This document shows, one piece after another, positions 8,699 to 17,260 of a DNA stretch of 64,000 nucleotides (position 1 is the first letter of the stretch; each line of letters starts with the position of its first letter). Origin of the DNA: a bacterium (lineage in GTDB: Bacteria > Electryoneota > RPQS01). The stretch lies in the NCBI GenBank assembly GCA_023382385.1, contig JAHDVH010000001.1:310001-374000 (forward strand), given 5' to 3'. Both the position numbers and the translations under genes were made by a program. The notes beneath the pieces are model-generated. The model made no database searches. It was not told where the DNA came from and saw only the letters and a program-made list of their open reading frames with translations.

Positions 8699-10701
8699 GC
8701 GTCGAAATTGTCTCGAACAATTTTAAGTTCATTATTTTTAGATACTTCCAGCATCGATAGTTCGACCTCCGCCTCTTGCCACTCGTTATACAGTAACGGA
8801 ATTTCATCGCGGATACTTCTGTACTCTTGAATAATCGCTCCAGATTGTTCCGCCTGTGCATAAAAAAGGGGATCCGAGAGTAGCGCTTCCAATTGCACCT
8901 GTCGGGCCTCTAACATCCCTATTCGAGTCTCGCATCGTTCACATTCCTCTTTAAGGCGCCTCAATTCCGCAGAATAGCGATTTCGGATTTCCGCTTCAAG
9001 ACGTTTCTTGTCCTTCTCGAAACGTGCACCCTCGGACTTTTCAGGCGAGATCGCGGTATGCAAACCTGCCGAGCTTGTGACCCGCGACCCCTGTCCGGGG
9101 GACGCAATCCCTTTTCTTTCAAGAAATTCACTGAGGGTTCCGGGCCAGTCCCTCATCCGGCCTTTATCCAGCTCCAAAACCCGATTAACCAGCCTGTCTA
9201 GAAAATAACGATCATGACTGACAACCAGCAAGGTCCCTCCGTAATGCTTCAGTGCATCGAGCAGAACGTCCTGGGAAGACATGTCAAGGTGATTAGTCGG
9301 CTCATCAAGAATCAAGAAATTCGCCGGCCTGAGCAACAGTTTGGCCAAGGCAAGTCGCGACTTTTCACCTCCCGACAAGACGCGAACTCTCTTGTACACG
9401 TCGTCTCCTTGAAACAAAAAGGCACCAAGTAATCCACGTAGCTCAGATTGTGAAAGTGTTCGATTGTCTGCTTCGGCCTCTTCCAAAACAGTTGCATCGA
9501 GGTTCAGCGTGGACTCGGCTTCTTGTGCAAAGGACTCAACACGTACGTTGTGTCCAAGCAAAACGCTCCCCTTGCTGGGCATTTCTTGTTGACTAATCAA
9601 TCTGCAAAGTGTTGACTTTCCTGCCCCGTTAGCACCGACAAGAGCAATGCGTTCCCCACGTTGGACAACCAAGTCGATTTGCTCAAAAACTTTTAGATCA
9701 CCATAGTCCTTTCCTGCTTGCTTCAACTCCAGTACCCATTTGCCCGAACTCTCAGCTTCAGGAAACCGAAAGTGAATACGCTTGCTATGTGCCAGTTGCT
9801 CGACGTCCTCAAGCTTCTCAAGCCGCTTCAATCGACTCTGAGCTTGTGTAGCTTTGCTTGCCTTGTATCGGAACCGTTCCACGAACTTTTCGAGATGCCT
9901 GCGCTCGGCATCAATCTTCTCCTGCTCGCGGATAAGCTGCGAATCTCTTTCTTCGCGACCCGCCTCGTAGCTCGAGTAGTTGCCGGGGTAGATTGTTAAT
10001 TTGCCAAAGGCCAACTCAGCAATTTCTGTAACCATTCCGTCAAGAAATTGTCTATCGTGACTCACAAGCACAACTGCACCACCAAAGTCACGAAGGAATC
10101 CTTCCAGCCACAGCACCGTTTGCAGGTCGAGGTGGTTGGTTGGTTCGTCAAGGAGAAGAATGTCCGGATCATGTAACAGAAGCTTGGACAGCGCAATTCT
10201 CATCTGCCAGCCGCCAGAGAACTCGTCAGTTCGCCTCCCAAAGTCACTCTCCTTGAAGCCCAATCCACCGAGCACTGCCGCGACCTTAGCCTCCGCGCGA
10301 TAGCCCTCTAGCATGTGAAATCGATGGTCAAGGACACCGACCAGTTCTAACAGAGCCTCATCGTGCGGGCTTTCCGCTAAGGCCTCGCGAGCTTGCGTGA
10401 GTTGTTCTTGCAAATGTGGAATATCCGGGAGACCGGAAAAAGCCTCTGCAAACAGTTCACGTCCTCGAAATGCAACTCCGCTCTGAGGAAGGTAACCAAC
10501 CGATGCATCACGCGCCAAGGAAATCTGTCCCTCAGACGGATGAAGTTCGCCGGAGATGAGTTTAAGTAATGTGCTCTTCCCTGCACCATTGACACCAACT
10601 AATCCAACCCTTTGGCCACGAAAGAGAGCCCAATTTATGTTAGAGAATAGGGTACGTCCTGGAAAGAACACCCCGATTCGTTCAAATTGAATCAACCTCA
10701 T
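8695..10701 (-). CDS. ABC-F family ATPase (Uup/YdiF-like)
   Basis: Soluble twin-cassette ATPase of the ABC-F family, whose members bind the ribosome and adjust translation or resist stalling. The 668 residues hold cassette 1 (Walker A GVNGAGKST at 36-44, LSGG-like FSGGWQ near 163, Walker B LLLDEPTNHLD), an inter-domain linker rich in charged residues (about 245-310), cassette 2 (GANGAGKST near 353, LSGGEKSR, LILDEPTNHLD), and a C-terminal coiled coil (about 560-660) as in Uup. No membrane segments are present, so it is not a transporter. The start is ATG overlapping the preceding lamin-tail gene stop by four bases. Subfamily and substrate are not resolved. Confidence 0.92.
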   Translation of the reverse strand: MRLIQFERIGVFFPGRTLFSNINWALFRGQRVGLVGVNGAGKSTLLKLISGELHPSEGQISLARDASVGYLPQSGVAFRGRELFAEAFSGLPDIPHLQEQLTQAREALAESPHDEALLELVGVLDHRFHMLEGYRAEAKVAAVLGGLGFKESDFGRRTDEFSGGWQMRIALSKLLLHDPDILLLDEPTNHLDLQTVLWLEGFLRDFGGAVVLVSHDRQFLDGMVTEIAELAFGKLTIYPGNYSSYEAGREERDSQLIREQEKIDAERRHLEKFVERFRYKASKATQAQSRLKRLEKLEDVEQLAHSKRIHFRFPEAESSGKWVLELKQAGKDYGDLKVFEQIDLVVQRGERIALVGANGAGKSTLCRLISQQEMPSKGSVLLGHNVRVESFAQEAESTLNLDATVLEEAEADNRTLSQSELRGLLGAFLFQGDDVYKRVRVLSGGEKSRLALAKLLLRPANFLILDEPTNHLDMSSQDVLLDALKHYGGTLLVVSHDRYFLDRLVNRVLELDKGRMRDWPGTLSEFLERKGIASPGQGSRVTSSAGLHTAISPEKSEGARFEKDKKRLEAEIRNRYSAELRRLKEECERCETRIGMLEARQVQLEALLSDPLFYAQAEQSGAIIQEYRSIRDEIPLLYNEWQEAEVELSMLEVSKNNELKIVRDNFDA

Positions 10702-12401
10702 TGTGGTCTAGCAAGAATCACTGTCGACTTTTCACGCTTCATACCGCCATTCACTTCGGCCTCGAGCAGCACGGTGTACCTTGCAGTAGGTAAGACAAAC
10801 CCTTTGTCATCACGCCCGTCCCAAATGACCGAACCAGCCGTCAAACCGCTCTGTGCTCCGGCCAATCTGCGTACTTGACGTCCCCGTAGGTCAAACACAA
10901 ACAGGTCGATCGTCCCTCCCGGCGTGCCAAGCACATAGCTGATTTCTGTTACATCATCAATACCGTCTCCATTCGGAGTGAACGGGGATGGCGAAATGCT
11001 CAAGCTCGTTTCGAATCTGCTACGTGGCAACGCGAGGGAGTTAATACGTCCTGGAGTCGAACCTGTCATGTCCACAGAGGAACCCCAGTTAGAGGGAGAA
11101 TTTGATTCGCTTGAAAGTGACAACCGTTCGAGCGAGACTCCGTTTCCTCCCTGGCCCCAGTTGGGACGATAGTCAACGCGGTCCAGTATATCCCCCGACA
11201 CGTCCCACAGAATCAGTGAATCGCCATTGTTATTCAATGTCGGCGCACCCGAAACAAACACATGGACGACAGCTTCAATGGGGATCTGCTCTGAAAAAAC
11301 TGAGCTGTCCGCCGCTAACACTACAAATTGACCGGACTCCAGCAACTGATCCGGAAGCCTGTACCTTCTGCTTGTGTCAGAAATGCCCAGCCCATCCGAG
11401 AATGTCACATCTGAGAGAGAGATCGGCGTTGTGCCCGCCACCGTCAATTCTACCCATTCTGATCGGTTCGGCAGGGGATCAAATTGGATTTCATTGATGA
11501 CTAGCCCCTCTGCTGCAACTGAGCTTGAAACAAGAAGTGAAGCAGAGTTGTTCGTTGAATCATCATCTCCATCAATCAGCTGGACTCGATACCGCGCGAT
11601 TCCTCTCCCCCCATGTCGACGCTCCCACATGAATTCGAGGCTGTCAGCAGGAGACACTATGCCAATCGACGATTCGAATAGTAATTCATAATCACCGCTT
11701 CCGATGGAGTCGACAGAGAGTCTAATAGTGTTGCCTGCTGAATGTGCGCCCGAATTTAGCACCGTCGAATACAACGTGAATAGTTCGCCGATATTGGGAT
11801 GCTTGGGATCTGCCACAAATCTCGCAATCCCAAGGTCAAACTCTGGCGGAGTAACGCTGTTTCGAAAACCTGGCGTTCCGTGCCGGACTTCACTATCAGC
11901 CCAATTCTCAGCACTGTTGCCACCAGCCAGACGGACCTTTTCGTCCGAATGTCCAGGAGTATTTCCTATTGAGTACGAATAAGCTGAAACTACAGTTCCG
12001 TTTGAGCTTAACAAACTGATCGTCTCAGAGTTGCTATTCGACAGTCCTCGACTTCCAAAAGTTCCGTTCGAAACAGTCACGACCAACGCGCTAGTAGGAA
12101 CCAGTCCATCATAAGTCATGCTTTGGTCGGCAATGTAGTCCGGATCCAGAATCAACACAAATTGTCTTGGAAGCGCAAGAAGTCCCATTCCGGAATCATC
12201 GAGCGTATCGGTGCCAGAACCGTCCGTTATCATCCAACCCTGAAGCTGCTGTGGGAAGGCAGAATCGTTGTAAAGTTCAATGAATTCATCTGTGTTCTCG
12301 CTTCCGTCTGGGTCGAACATTACCTCAGAGAGCAGGATGCCGGCCTTGGCTACTGACCCCAAAAGTAGTGACAACAAGAATAGTGCACTAATGAAACGCA
12401 T
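10698..12401 (-). CDS. Secreted protein with two lamin-tail domains and a gliding-motility-type C-terminal domain
   Basis: From the ATG at 12401 it begins with a clear signal peptide (MRFISALFLL to SVAKA). The first lamin-tail (LTD) domain follows (about 20-180: LLSEVMFDPDGSENTDEFIELYN), then a CARDB-like beta domain (about 190-290), then a second LTD (about 300-450: LVINEIQFDPLPNRSEWVEL), and a C-terminal FlgD/gliding-motility-like domain from about 475 (SPSPFTPNGDGIDDVTEISY, then VFDLRGRQVRRL and AGSVIWDGRDDKG). The NGDG and WDGRDDKG pattern is typical of surface or secreted proteins of FCB bacteria. Function is unknown: LTD domains are often on extracellular nucleases or surface proteins, but no nuclease domain is seen. 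A GTG at 12431 would add ten residues and overlap yraN further. Confidence 0.85.
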   Translation of the reverse strand: MRFISALFLLSLLLGSVAKAGILLSEVMFDPDGSENTDEFIELYNDSAFPQQLQGWMITDGSGTDTLDDSGMGLLALPRQFVLILDPDYIADQSMTYDGLVPTSALVVTVSNGTFGSRGLSNSNSETISLLSSNGTVVSAYSYSIGNTPGHSDEKVRLAGGNSAENWADSEVRHGTPGFRNSVTPPEFDLGIARFVADPKHPNIGELFTLYSTVLNSGAHSAGNTIRLSVDSIGSGDYELLFESSIGIVSPADSLEFMWERRHGGRGIARYRVQLIDGDDDSTNNSASLLVSSSVAAEGLVINEIQFDPLPNRSEWVELTVAGTTPISLSDVTFSDGLGISDTSRRYRLPDQLLESGQFVVLAADSSVFSEQIPIEAVVHVFVSGAPTLNNNGDSLILWDVSGDILDRVDYRPNWGQGGNGVSLERLSLSSESNSPSNWGSSVDMTGSTPGRINSLALPRSRFETSLSISPSPFTPNGDGIDDVTEISYVLGTPGGTIDLFVFDLRGRQVRRLAGAQSGLTAGSVIWDGRDDKGFVLPTARYTVLLEAEVNGGMKREKSTVILARPQ

Positions 12402-12738
12402 TCCTATAGTGCGAAACACATGGTAGTTCACCTTTCCATACTACTGTTACTATGTCAAACCTGCGAGGATTATCCAAGCGGCATATTCGTAGATAGGTGC
12501 GCGCTAGTTGCTTGATTCGTTCTTGCTTTTGTTTGTTCACCCTGTTTGCGGGAAGAAACTCCGACACGCGACTAGCTGACTTCACCTCTACAAATACGAT
12601 GACATTGCCGTCCTTGCACACAATGTCGATCTCTCCATTCTTACGAGTCCAATTTCGATCAAGCACTTTGAGTCCATTCTTCTCCAAATACTGGCAAGCG
12701 ATATCTTCACCGGCAAGCCCGCGCTTACGAGCCGTCAT
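12388..12738 (-). CDS. YraN/UPF0102 family endonuclease-like protein
   Basis: Small protein of the restriction-endonuclease-like fold. From the ATG at 12738 it is 116 residues, near family length. Family motifs: GLAGEDIACQYLEKNG, then the catalytic-like core NGEIDIVCKDGNVIVFVEVKSAS, with the GEID and EVK residues that mark the PD-(D/E)XK-type site. It usually sits beside rnhB, as here. Its biochemical role is unproven in most bacteria. A GTG at 12783 would lengthen it by 15 tryptophan-rich residues overlapping rnhB and seems less likely. Confidence 0.9.
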   Translation of the reverse strand: MTARKRGLAGEDIACQYLEKNGLKVLDRNWTRKNGEIDIVCKDGNVIVFVEVKSASRVSEFLPANRVNKQKQERIKQLARTYLRICRLDNPRRFDIVTVVWKGELPCVSHYRNAFH

Positions 12739-12760
12739 ACTTTGAGACTTGCCCCAAAGC

Positions 12761-13393
12761 CTAAACCACCAATTCCAGAACACCGTGAAAACTCTTGCGG
12801 TGGATGGGACAAGGCCCGTGCAGCTTCAGCGCTCGGCGATGCTCAGCAGTCGGATAGCCCATGTTTCGGTCGAATCCGTATTGCGGGTACAGCAGATGAT
12901 ACTCCCGCATTGTGCGATCCCTCTCAACTTTAGCGATAATTGATGCGGCGGAAATCGTTGCAACCCGAACGTCACCTTTAATGATTGCATGGCAATTCTC
13001 TACGCCAGGTATCTTGTCTCTGCCATCTACGAAAACAGCATGCGGCTCAACTCCGATGCCCTCGATCGCTGACTTCATGGCAAGCAACGAGGCAATTCTG
13101 ATGTCTGTACGATCGATCTCCTCCGCCGATACCGCTGCAAACGCGCACACCAATGACGTACGAATCTCTTCGGCAAGTCTCTCCCGAACCATCGACGAGA
13201 TACTCTTTGAATCACGGCACCGCCAGAGTGTGTCGCAATCCTTGAAAAGCACTACCGCGCCAACCACCGGTCCGGCCAAAGGGCCGCGGCCGGCTTCATC
13301 ACATCCGCAGATCATCTGAATTCCGTCTTTCTGCAAGGCGCATTCGAACCGTTCGGGAATCGTCGCGTTCAGCTCTTGGCTATGTTTGGACAT
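12761..13393 (-). CDS. rnhB: Ribonuclease HII
   Basis: Cleaves RNA in RNA-DNA hybrids and starts removal of single ribonucleotides from DNA. The core opens with ICGCDEAGRGPLAGPVVGAVV, giving the Asp-Glu pair of the metal site; a further aspartate follows in VDGRDKIPG, and GDVRVATISAASIIAKVERD holds another conserved segment. I take the ATG at 13393 (210 residues) because a GGAG ribosome site lies just upstream. A start at 13468 would overlap comEC by 89 bases. The 14-base overlap with comEC that remains suggests coupling. Confidence 0.95.
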   Translation of the reverse strand: MSKHSQELNATIPERFECALQKDGIQMICGCDEAGRGPLAGPVVGAVVLFKDCDTLWRCRDSKSISSMVRERLAEEIRTSLVCAFAAVSAEEIDRTDIRIASLLAMKSAIEGIGVEPHAVFVDGRDKIPGVENCHAIIKGDVRVATISAASIIAKVERDRTMREYHLLYPQYGFDRNMGYPTAEHRRALKLHGPCPIHRKSFHGVLELVV

Positions 13394-15695
13394 TAATCGG
13401 CTCCGGGATTGACCACAGCTTAACAAGCATCTCACCAAGCGACTCCTCACGCCTCCAGCCACCTTCATTTAAGATCCAATGGTCGCGTCCCTTGTTAGGC
13501 TTCCGATCGGAGGCAGACTCGTGCAGACTTCTGCTTGAAATCTCACAATCCGAGAAATCGATGTCCAACACGCGGCTCCGGTTCATAGTCCACTCGCGGA
13601 GATCTCCTTCGGTGCCAGGGATCTGGTGCGTATACCCCACAACTACGTCATCCGATAATGCAAACAAGAAAGCGGCAGACTCTCTCGTTTCTTCATACGA
13701 TCTCATCAGCGTAGCAAACGTGGTACCGTCAAAGTCAAATTCTTCTCCGACTTCTGGCTCGATTACACGTATGGTATGCAATCTGATGGCAGCATCAAAT
13801 ATGTTTGACGCATCGGTACGTCTTTCGCTTGAGTAATCAAGAACTAATGCGGGCCGAAGCAAGCTCAGAACCTCAGGCGCACCTCCAATGTGCTCGGAAC
13901 TTCTGTTTAGGGCAACAGCAAAGTCTAAAGATTTGTACCCGCTTTGCAACAGTCTTTCATGCACGGCATATGCCGTCCTTTCTGCGTCCCATGCCGCCCC
14001 GAAGCCAATTAACCCACAGGATTCACCGAGTCTTACAAAACATGCAGAGCATCGCCCACTCCCAATCCAAGCTACTTCGCCCTTTGTATCTTGGTCTATG
14101 AAACTACTCCAAACGATAGCGTTCAAGCAAACAAGACTGAGCATTAAACCTTGTTTCACTCTGCCTCGCCACAATTGTGCGATGCCAATTGCCTGAGTGA
14201 GCACACCGATTGTGAGAATACTCCAACCGTTGCCGGAAGTGATACTCGCCATCGGAAGACTCGCAACAGCTGATGTACCGACTGCAAATCCCTTGGCAAT
14301 CAAGTCTATTACCTGTGCGAAAGGATATGCAGCGACCTCTGCAATAGTGGAAGCAGCCAAAAAAAGAAGTATCAGCACGATCAATAATGAGAACAGTGGA
14401 ATTGACACGATGTTTGCAAGAACTGCGAGTGCGGGGGCACGGCCAAAAAGAAGTGCAACGACCGGAGCGGTTGACAGTTGGGCACCGAGGGTTCCTGTCA
14501 GAATTTCGGAGATTCGCCGGCTCATGTTCACCGTACCTGCGTCCAGAAGACTCTGAACCGGTTTCGAAAGCCCGACATAGGCTGCCAGAATGCCGGACAT
14601 TGACAAGTAGCTCAGGATGAAACCCGCGTCCAGCAAATGCAAAGGCCAAAAAAAGAGTTCTATCGCAAAAGCAAAGAGCAGAAGATTAGCCGGATGACTG
14701 GCACGGGTAAGCATTCTTCCTACAATGAATAGAAACGCCATCAGAGCGGATCTAAAGAGGGACGGTACGCCTAAACCAAGCAACGTATAGGCGACAAGTA
14801 AGAGGATTAGCACTGCATATCGCGCGTTTCGCGGTACTTGGAATGTAGCAAGCGCAAGCCAACACAGCGAAACCAACAAACCAGTATTCAGACCACTGAG
14901 CGCAAACAGATGGGCAAGGCCCGTAGTCTGAAGATTCAATCGAAAACCGGGCGAGAAAGCGTCCCGGGATCCGAGCAAGAGTGCACCTGCCACCGCCGAC
15001 GCATCGGCGGAGAGACTTCTTGAAAAGACTGAGAGAATCGCCGCGCGAGTTCGCTCAACGTAGTAACTTATCCCACGGCTTCCCTTTATTACTATTAGAG
15101 TTGACCTATCGGCAACTCTTGCGTCCGCCCAAAGTCGATCACGAAGTGACCAAGTTACCTCCCGAACCGAACGCCCCTGCCCAAGATGTATAGGGACAAT
15201 TCTTACCTTGCACGCAACAACATCGCCGATGTTGATGGCTGTTGCATCAGACAGCGGCAAAGACAATCGAACTTGAAGTGAGGCACTCTCCAGAACGGAG
15301 TCACCTATCTCAAGACGAACGCCTCCGAGACGAAACTTTTCGCTCCTCGCTGATTCCCGTCCGCCTTCTCTCCACAAAACAACACCGCGACAATTTGCTA
15401 TCACGGTGTCAGAGTTTATCTGTGCGAGCCATGCACGGTCATGCCTTGCTATGTGTGATTCACCACGCGCAAGGACCAGAGTTGCGATGGCAACGTACCC
15501 AATCAAACCGCCGAGCTTGCTAACCTGCGGGAACGCAAGACAAACCAGTGCCACAGTTGCAAGTATCAGAGCAATCGCGAAACCCGTGTCCTTTGAAAGA
15601 GGGATGAACAGCGATCCTACGACACCAACAAGTGAAGCGACCGCGAAGGACAGAGCAGGAATATCCGCGAGACGAATGGCCTGTCTGGCTTGCAC
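13380..15695 (-). CDS. comEC: ComEC/Rec2-type DNA-uptake channel with a decayed metallo-beta-lactamase domain
   Basis: Predicted inner-membrane channel for single-stranded DNA in natural transformation. The 771 residues show N-terminal membrane helices (about 12-75), a soluble OB-like part (about 95-210), the competence domain starting near 230 (DASAVAGALLLGSRDAFSPG, then AHLFALSGLNTGLLVS, counterpart of the family HLxAISGLHxG), many membrane helices up to about 525, and a C-terminal region corresponding to the beta-lactamase-like domain. In that region the usual THxHxDH metal motif reads ALNRSSEHIGG, so most metal ligands are missing. GTG start, six bases after the ubiE stop. No other competence genes are in the window. 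Confidence 0.9.
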   Translation of the reverse strand: MQARQAIRLADIPALSFAVASLVGVVGSLFIPLSKDTGFAIALILATVALVCLAFPQVSKLGGLIGYVAIATLVLARGESHIARHDRAWLAQINSDTVIANCRGVVLWREGGRESARSEKFRLGGVRLEIGDSVLESASLQVRLSLPLSDATAINIGDVVACKVRIVPIHLGQGRSVREVTWSLRDRLWADARVADRSTLIVIKGSRGISYYVERTRAAILSVFSRSLSADASAVAGALLLGSRDAFSPGFRLNLQTTGLAHLFALSGLNTGLLVSLCWLALATFQVPRNARYAVLILLLVAYTLLGLGVPSLFRSALMAFLFIVGRMLTRASHPANLLLFAFAIELFFWPLHLLDAGFILSYLSMSGILAAYVGLSKPVQSLLDAGTVNMSRRISEILTGTLGAQLSTAPVVALLFGRAPALAVLANIVSIPLFSLLIVLILLFLAASTIAEVAAYPFAQVIDLIAKGFAVGTSAVASLPMASITSGNGWSILTIGVLTQAIGIAQLWRGRVKQGLMLSLVCLNAIVWSSFIDQDTKGEVAWIGSGRCSACFVRLGESCGLIGFGAAWDAERTAYAVHERLLQSGYKSLDFAVALNRSSEHIGGAPEVLSLLRPALVLDYSSERRTDASNIFDAAIRLHTIRVIEPEVGEEFDFDGTTFATLMRSYEETRESAAFLFALSDDVVVGYTHQIPGTEGDLREWTMNRSRVLDIDFSDCEISSRSLHESASDRKPNKGRDHWILNEGGWRREESLGEMLVKLWSIPEPINVQT

Positions 15696-15701
15696 GTTAA
15701 G

Positions 15702-16451
15702 CTATTTGGTCAGAAGGAAGCTTGTGGCAATGCCAAAGGAAAACTGTCTGGCGTCGACGCGTCGAAAACCCGCTTCTAAATACTTCTCGTGAAGGCGTTT
15801 TGAACTTGGAAATTGCTGAATTGTCTCAGCAAGGTAGCGATAGGCTTCTCGGTCGTTCGACACTGCGCCTCCAAGTGGCCGCATAACCCACCACATGTAA
15901 GCCTTAAACACCTTGTCGATGAACACAGAGCGATCTGGCGTAAACTCAAGGATCACACCCTTTCCGCCAGGTTTAAGCACTCGATTTAGCTCGGAAAGAC
16001 CTTTCCCCAGATCACGGAAGTTTCTGATACCAAAAGCCACCATGAATCGATCAAAGCTCGCATCAGGGTATTTGATCTCTTCTGCTGCTCCACATACCAG
16101 ATCAACCAGCGCAATTCCTCGTCGCAATGCCTTGGTCTTAGCCAACTCAAGCATGCTGGAGGCGGGGTCATACAATGTGGTATGAACTCCAGGACATTGC
16201 CGGTGTGCTTCAAATGACATGTCCCCGGTGCCAGCACTGCAATCAAGAATCCGCATGTGCGGGACCAATTCGAGTGACTTAACTGAAGCACGACGCCACC
16301 AGCGGTCAACACCTAATGAGAATACTCTGTTCAAACGATCATAGGTACCGGAGATTCGATCAAACATCTCCACAACACGTGGGTCGGCCCCAGCATAAGA
16401 AGGTGCGACTCTTGCGGGAGCGGGGAATTCCTGACTAGTCGAGTTTGTCAC
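15702..16451 (-). CDS. ubiE: Demethylmenaquinone (or ubiquinone) C-methyltransferase UbiE/MenG
   Basis: SAM-dependent methyltransferase that finishes menaquinone by methylating its ring. The 249 residues show the family segment VVEMFDRISGTYDRLNRVFSLGVDRWWR near the start, the SAM motif LDCSAGTGDM near residue 71, the UbiE signature around FGIRNFRDLGKGLSELNRVLKPGG and a C-terminal FSFGIATSFLLTK. In this kind of organism menaquinone is the likely substrate. GTG start overlaps the cdsA stop (GTGA). Confidence 0.95.
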   Translation of the reverse strand: MTNSTSQEFPAPARVAPSYAGADPRVVEMFDRISGTYDRLNRVFSLGVDRWWRRASVKSLELVPHMRILDCSAGTGDMSFEAHRQCPGVHTTLYDPASSMLELAKTKALRRGIALVDLVCGAAEEIKYPDASFDRFMVAFGIRNFRDLGKGLSELNRVLKPGGKGVILEFTPDRSVFIDKVFKAYMWWVMRPLGGAVSNDREAYRYLAETIQQFPSSKRLHEKYLEAGFRRVDARQFSFGIATSFLLTK

Positions 16452-17260
16452 AGTTTGGTGGCGTAAAGAAATACGAGATAGAGTGGTGTGGACAACAGCA
16501 GCGAATCAAAGCGGTCGAGGAATCCGCCGTGACCCGGAATCAGGTTTGAAACATCCTTGATTTGCACTTCTCGCTTCATCAGGGACTCGATCAAGTCACC
16601 CATCTGGCCGGCTACTCCAACTAATACCGGTAGTATGAGGTAATCAAGTGGATCTGGTTCCGCAAGGCCCAACAAGTACAAACACGGCAAGAGAAGCGCG
16701 GCAGCAAGCAAACCGCCGACCGCACCCTCGACAGTCTTGTTTGGGCTAGCCTCCGGAAACAACTTGTTTCTTCCAAACGACCGCCCAGTAAAGTAAGCAG
16801 ATGAGTCACAAATCCACGTCGCAACAAACAGAATTCCAAGTGCACCTAATGGACCATGCCGAAGCGGGCTCGAAATCTCATGAATCAGGATCCACATCGA
16901 TAATGGAGCCGCGGCATAGACCAAGAACAATGCGCCCAGACCAAGCTGGATGAGTGGAGCGCGCGCTCGACTGAACACGGAAGTAAGGATCCAGACGTAA
17001 AGTGCTGTGATGGTGGCACCAAGAATGACCGGATTGCCGTGTTTCATCACAAGTAAGTCAACTCCCAGTAGAATCACGGCCAGGTATTGCACTCCAAGCC
17101 GCACGTTCATCGCAGCAGCGAAGATCCTCCACTCGCTCAGAAGCAAGCACTGGATCCCAATAATGACTACTAACAACCATACTCCTCCAGTCGCTGCCGA
17201 ATAAAGGAGCAGTGGAATTCCAATCGCAGCCGAGATTAATCTGATTTTGAGATTGGACAC
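16448..17260 (-). CDS. cdsA: Phosphatidate cytidylyltransferase
   Basis: Integral membrane enzyme making CDP-diacylglycerol from phosphatidate and CTP, the branch point to all phospholipids including those acted on by Psd. The 270 residues are largely hydrophobic, with about seven or eight helices. The C-terminal signature SLMKREVQIKDVSNLIPGHGGFLDRFDSL is complete, including the metal-binding aspartates. Start is GTG, sharing one base with the stop of the TPR lipoprotein gene. In many bacteria cdsA sits with dxr and rseP; here those lie 41 kb away. Confidence 0.96.
   Translation of the reverse strand: MSNLKIRLISAAIGIPLLLYSAATGGVWLLVVIIGIQCLLLSEWRIFAAAMNVRLGVQYLAVILLGVDLLVMKHGNPVILGATITALYVWILTSVFSRARAPLIQLGLGALFLVYAAAPLSMWILIHEISSPLRHGPLGALGILFVATWICDSSAYFTGRSFGRNKLFPEASPNKTVEGAVGGLLAAALLLPCLYLLGLAEPDPLDYLILPVLVGVAGQMGDLIESLMKREVQIKDVSNLIPGHGGFLDRFDSLLLSTPLYLVFLYATKL

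Noticed and set aside
8634-8861. Minus-strand frame of 75 codons over the end of the ABC-F gene
   Set aside because: It overlaps the ABC-F C-terminus and the arcC promoter, has no ribosome site and no homology I can recognise.
14104-14649. 181-codon minus-strand frame inside comEC
   Set aside because: It is an out-of-frame shadow of the hydrophobic helices of comEC; composition is Arg/Ser/Cys rich without motifs.
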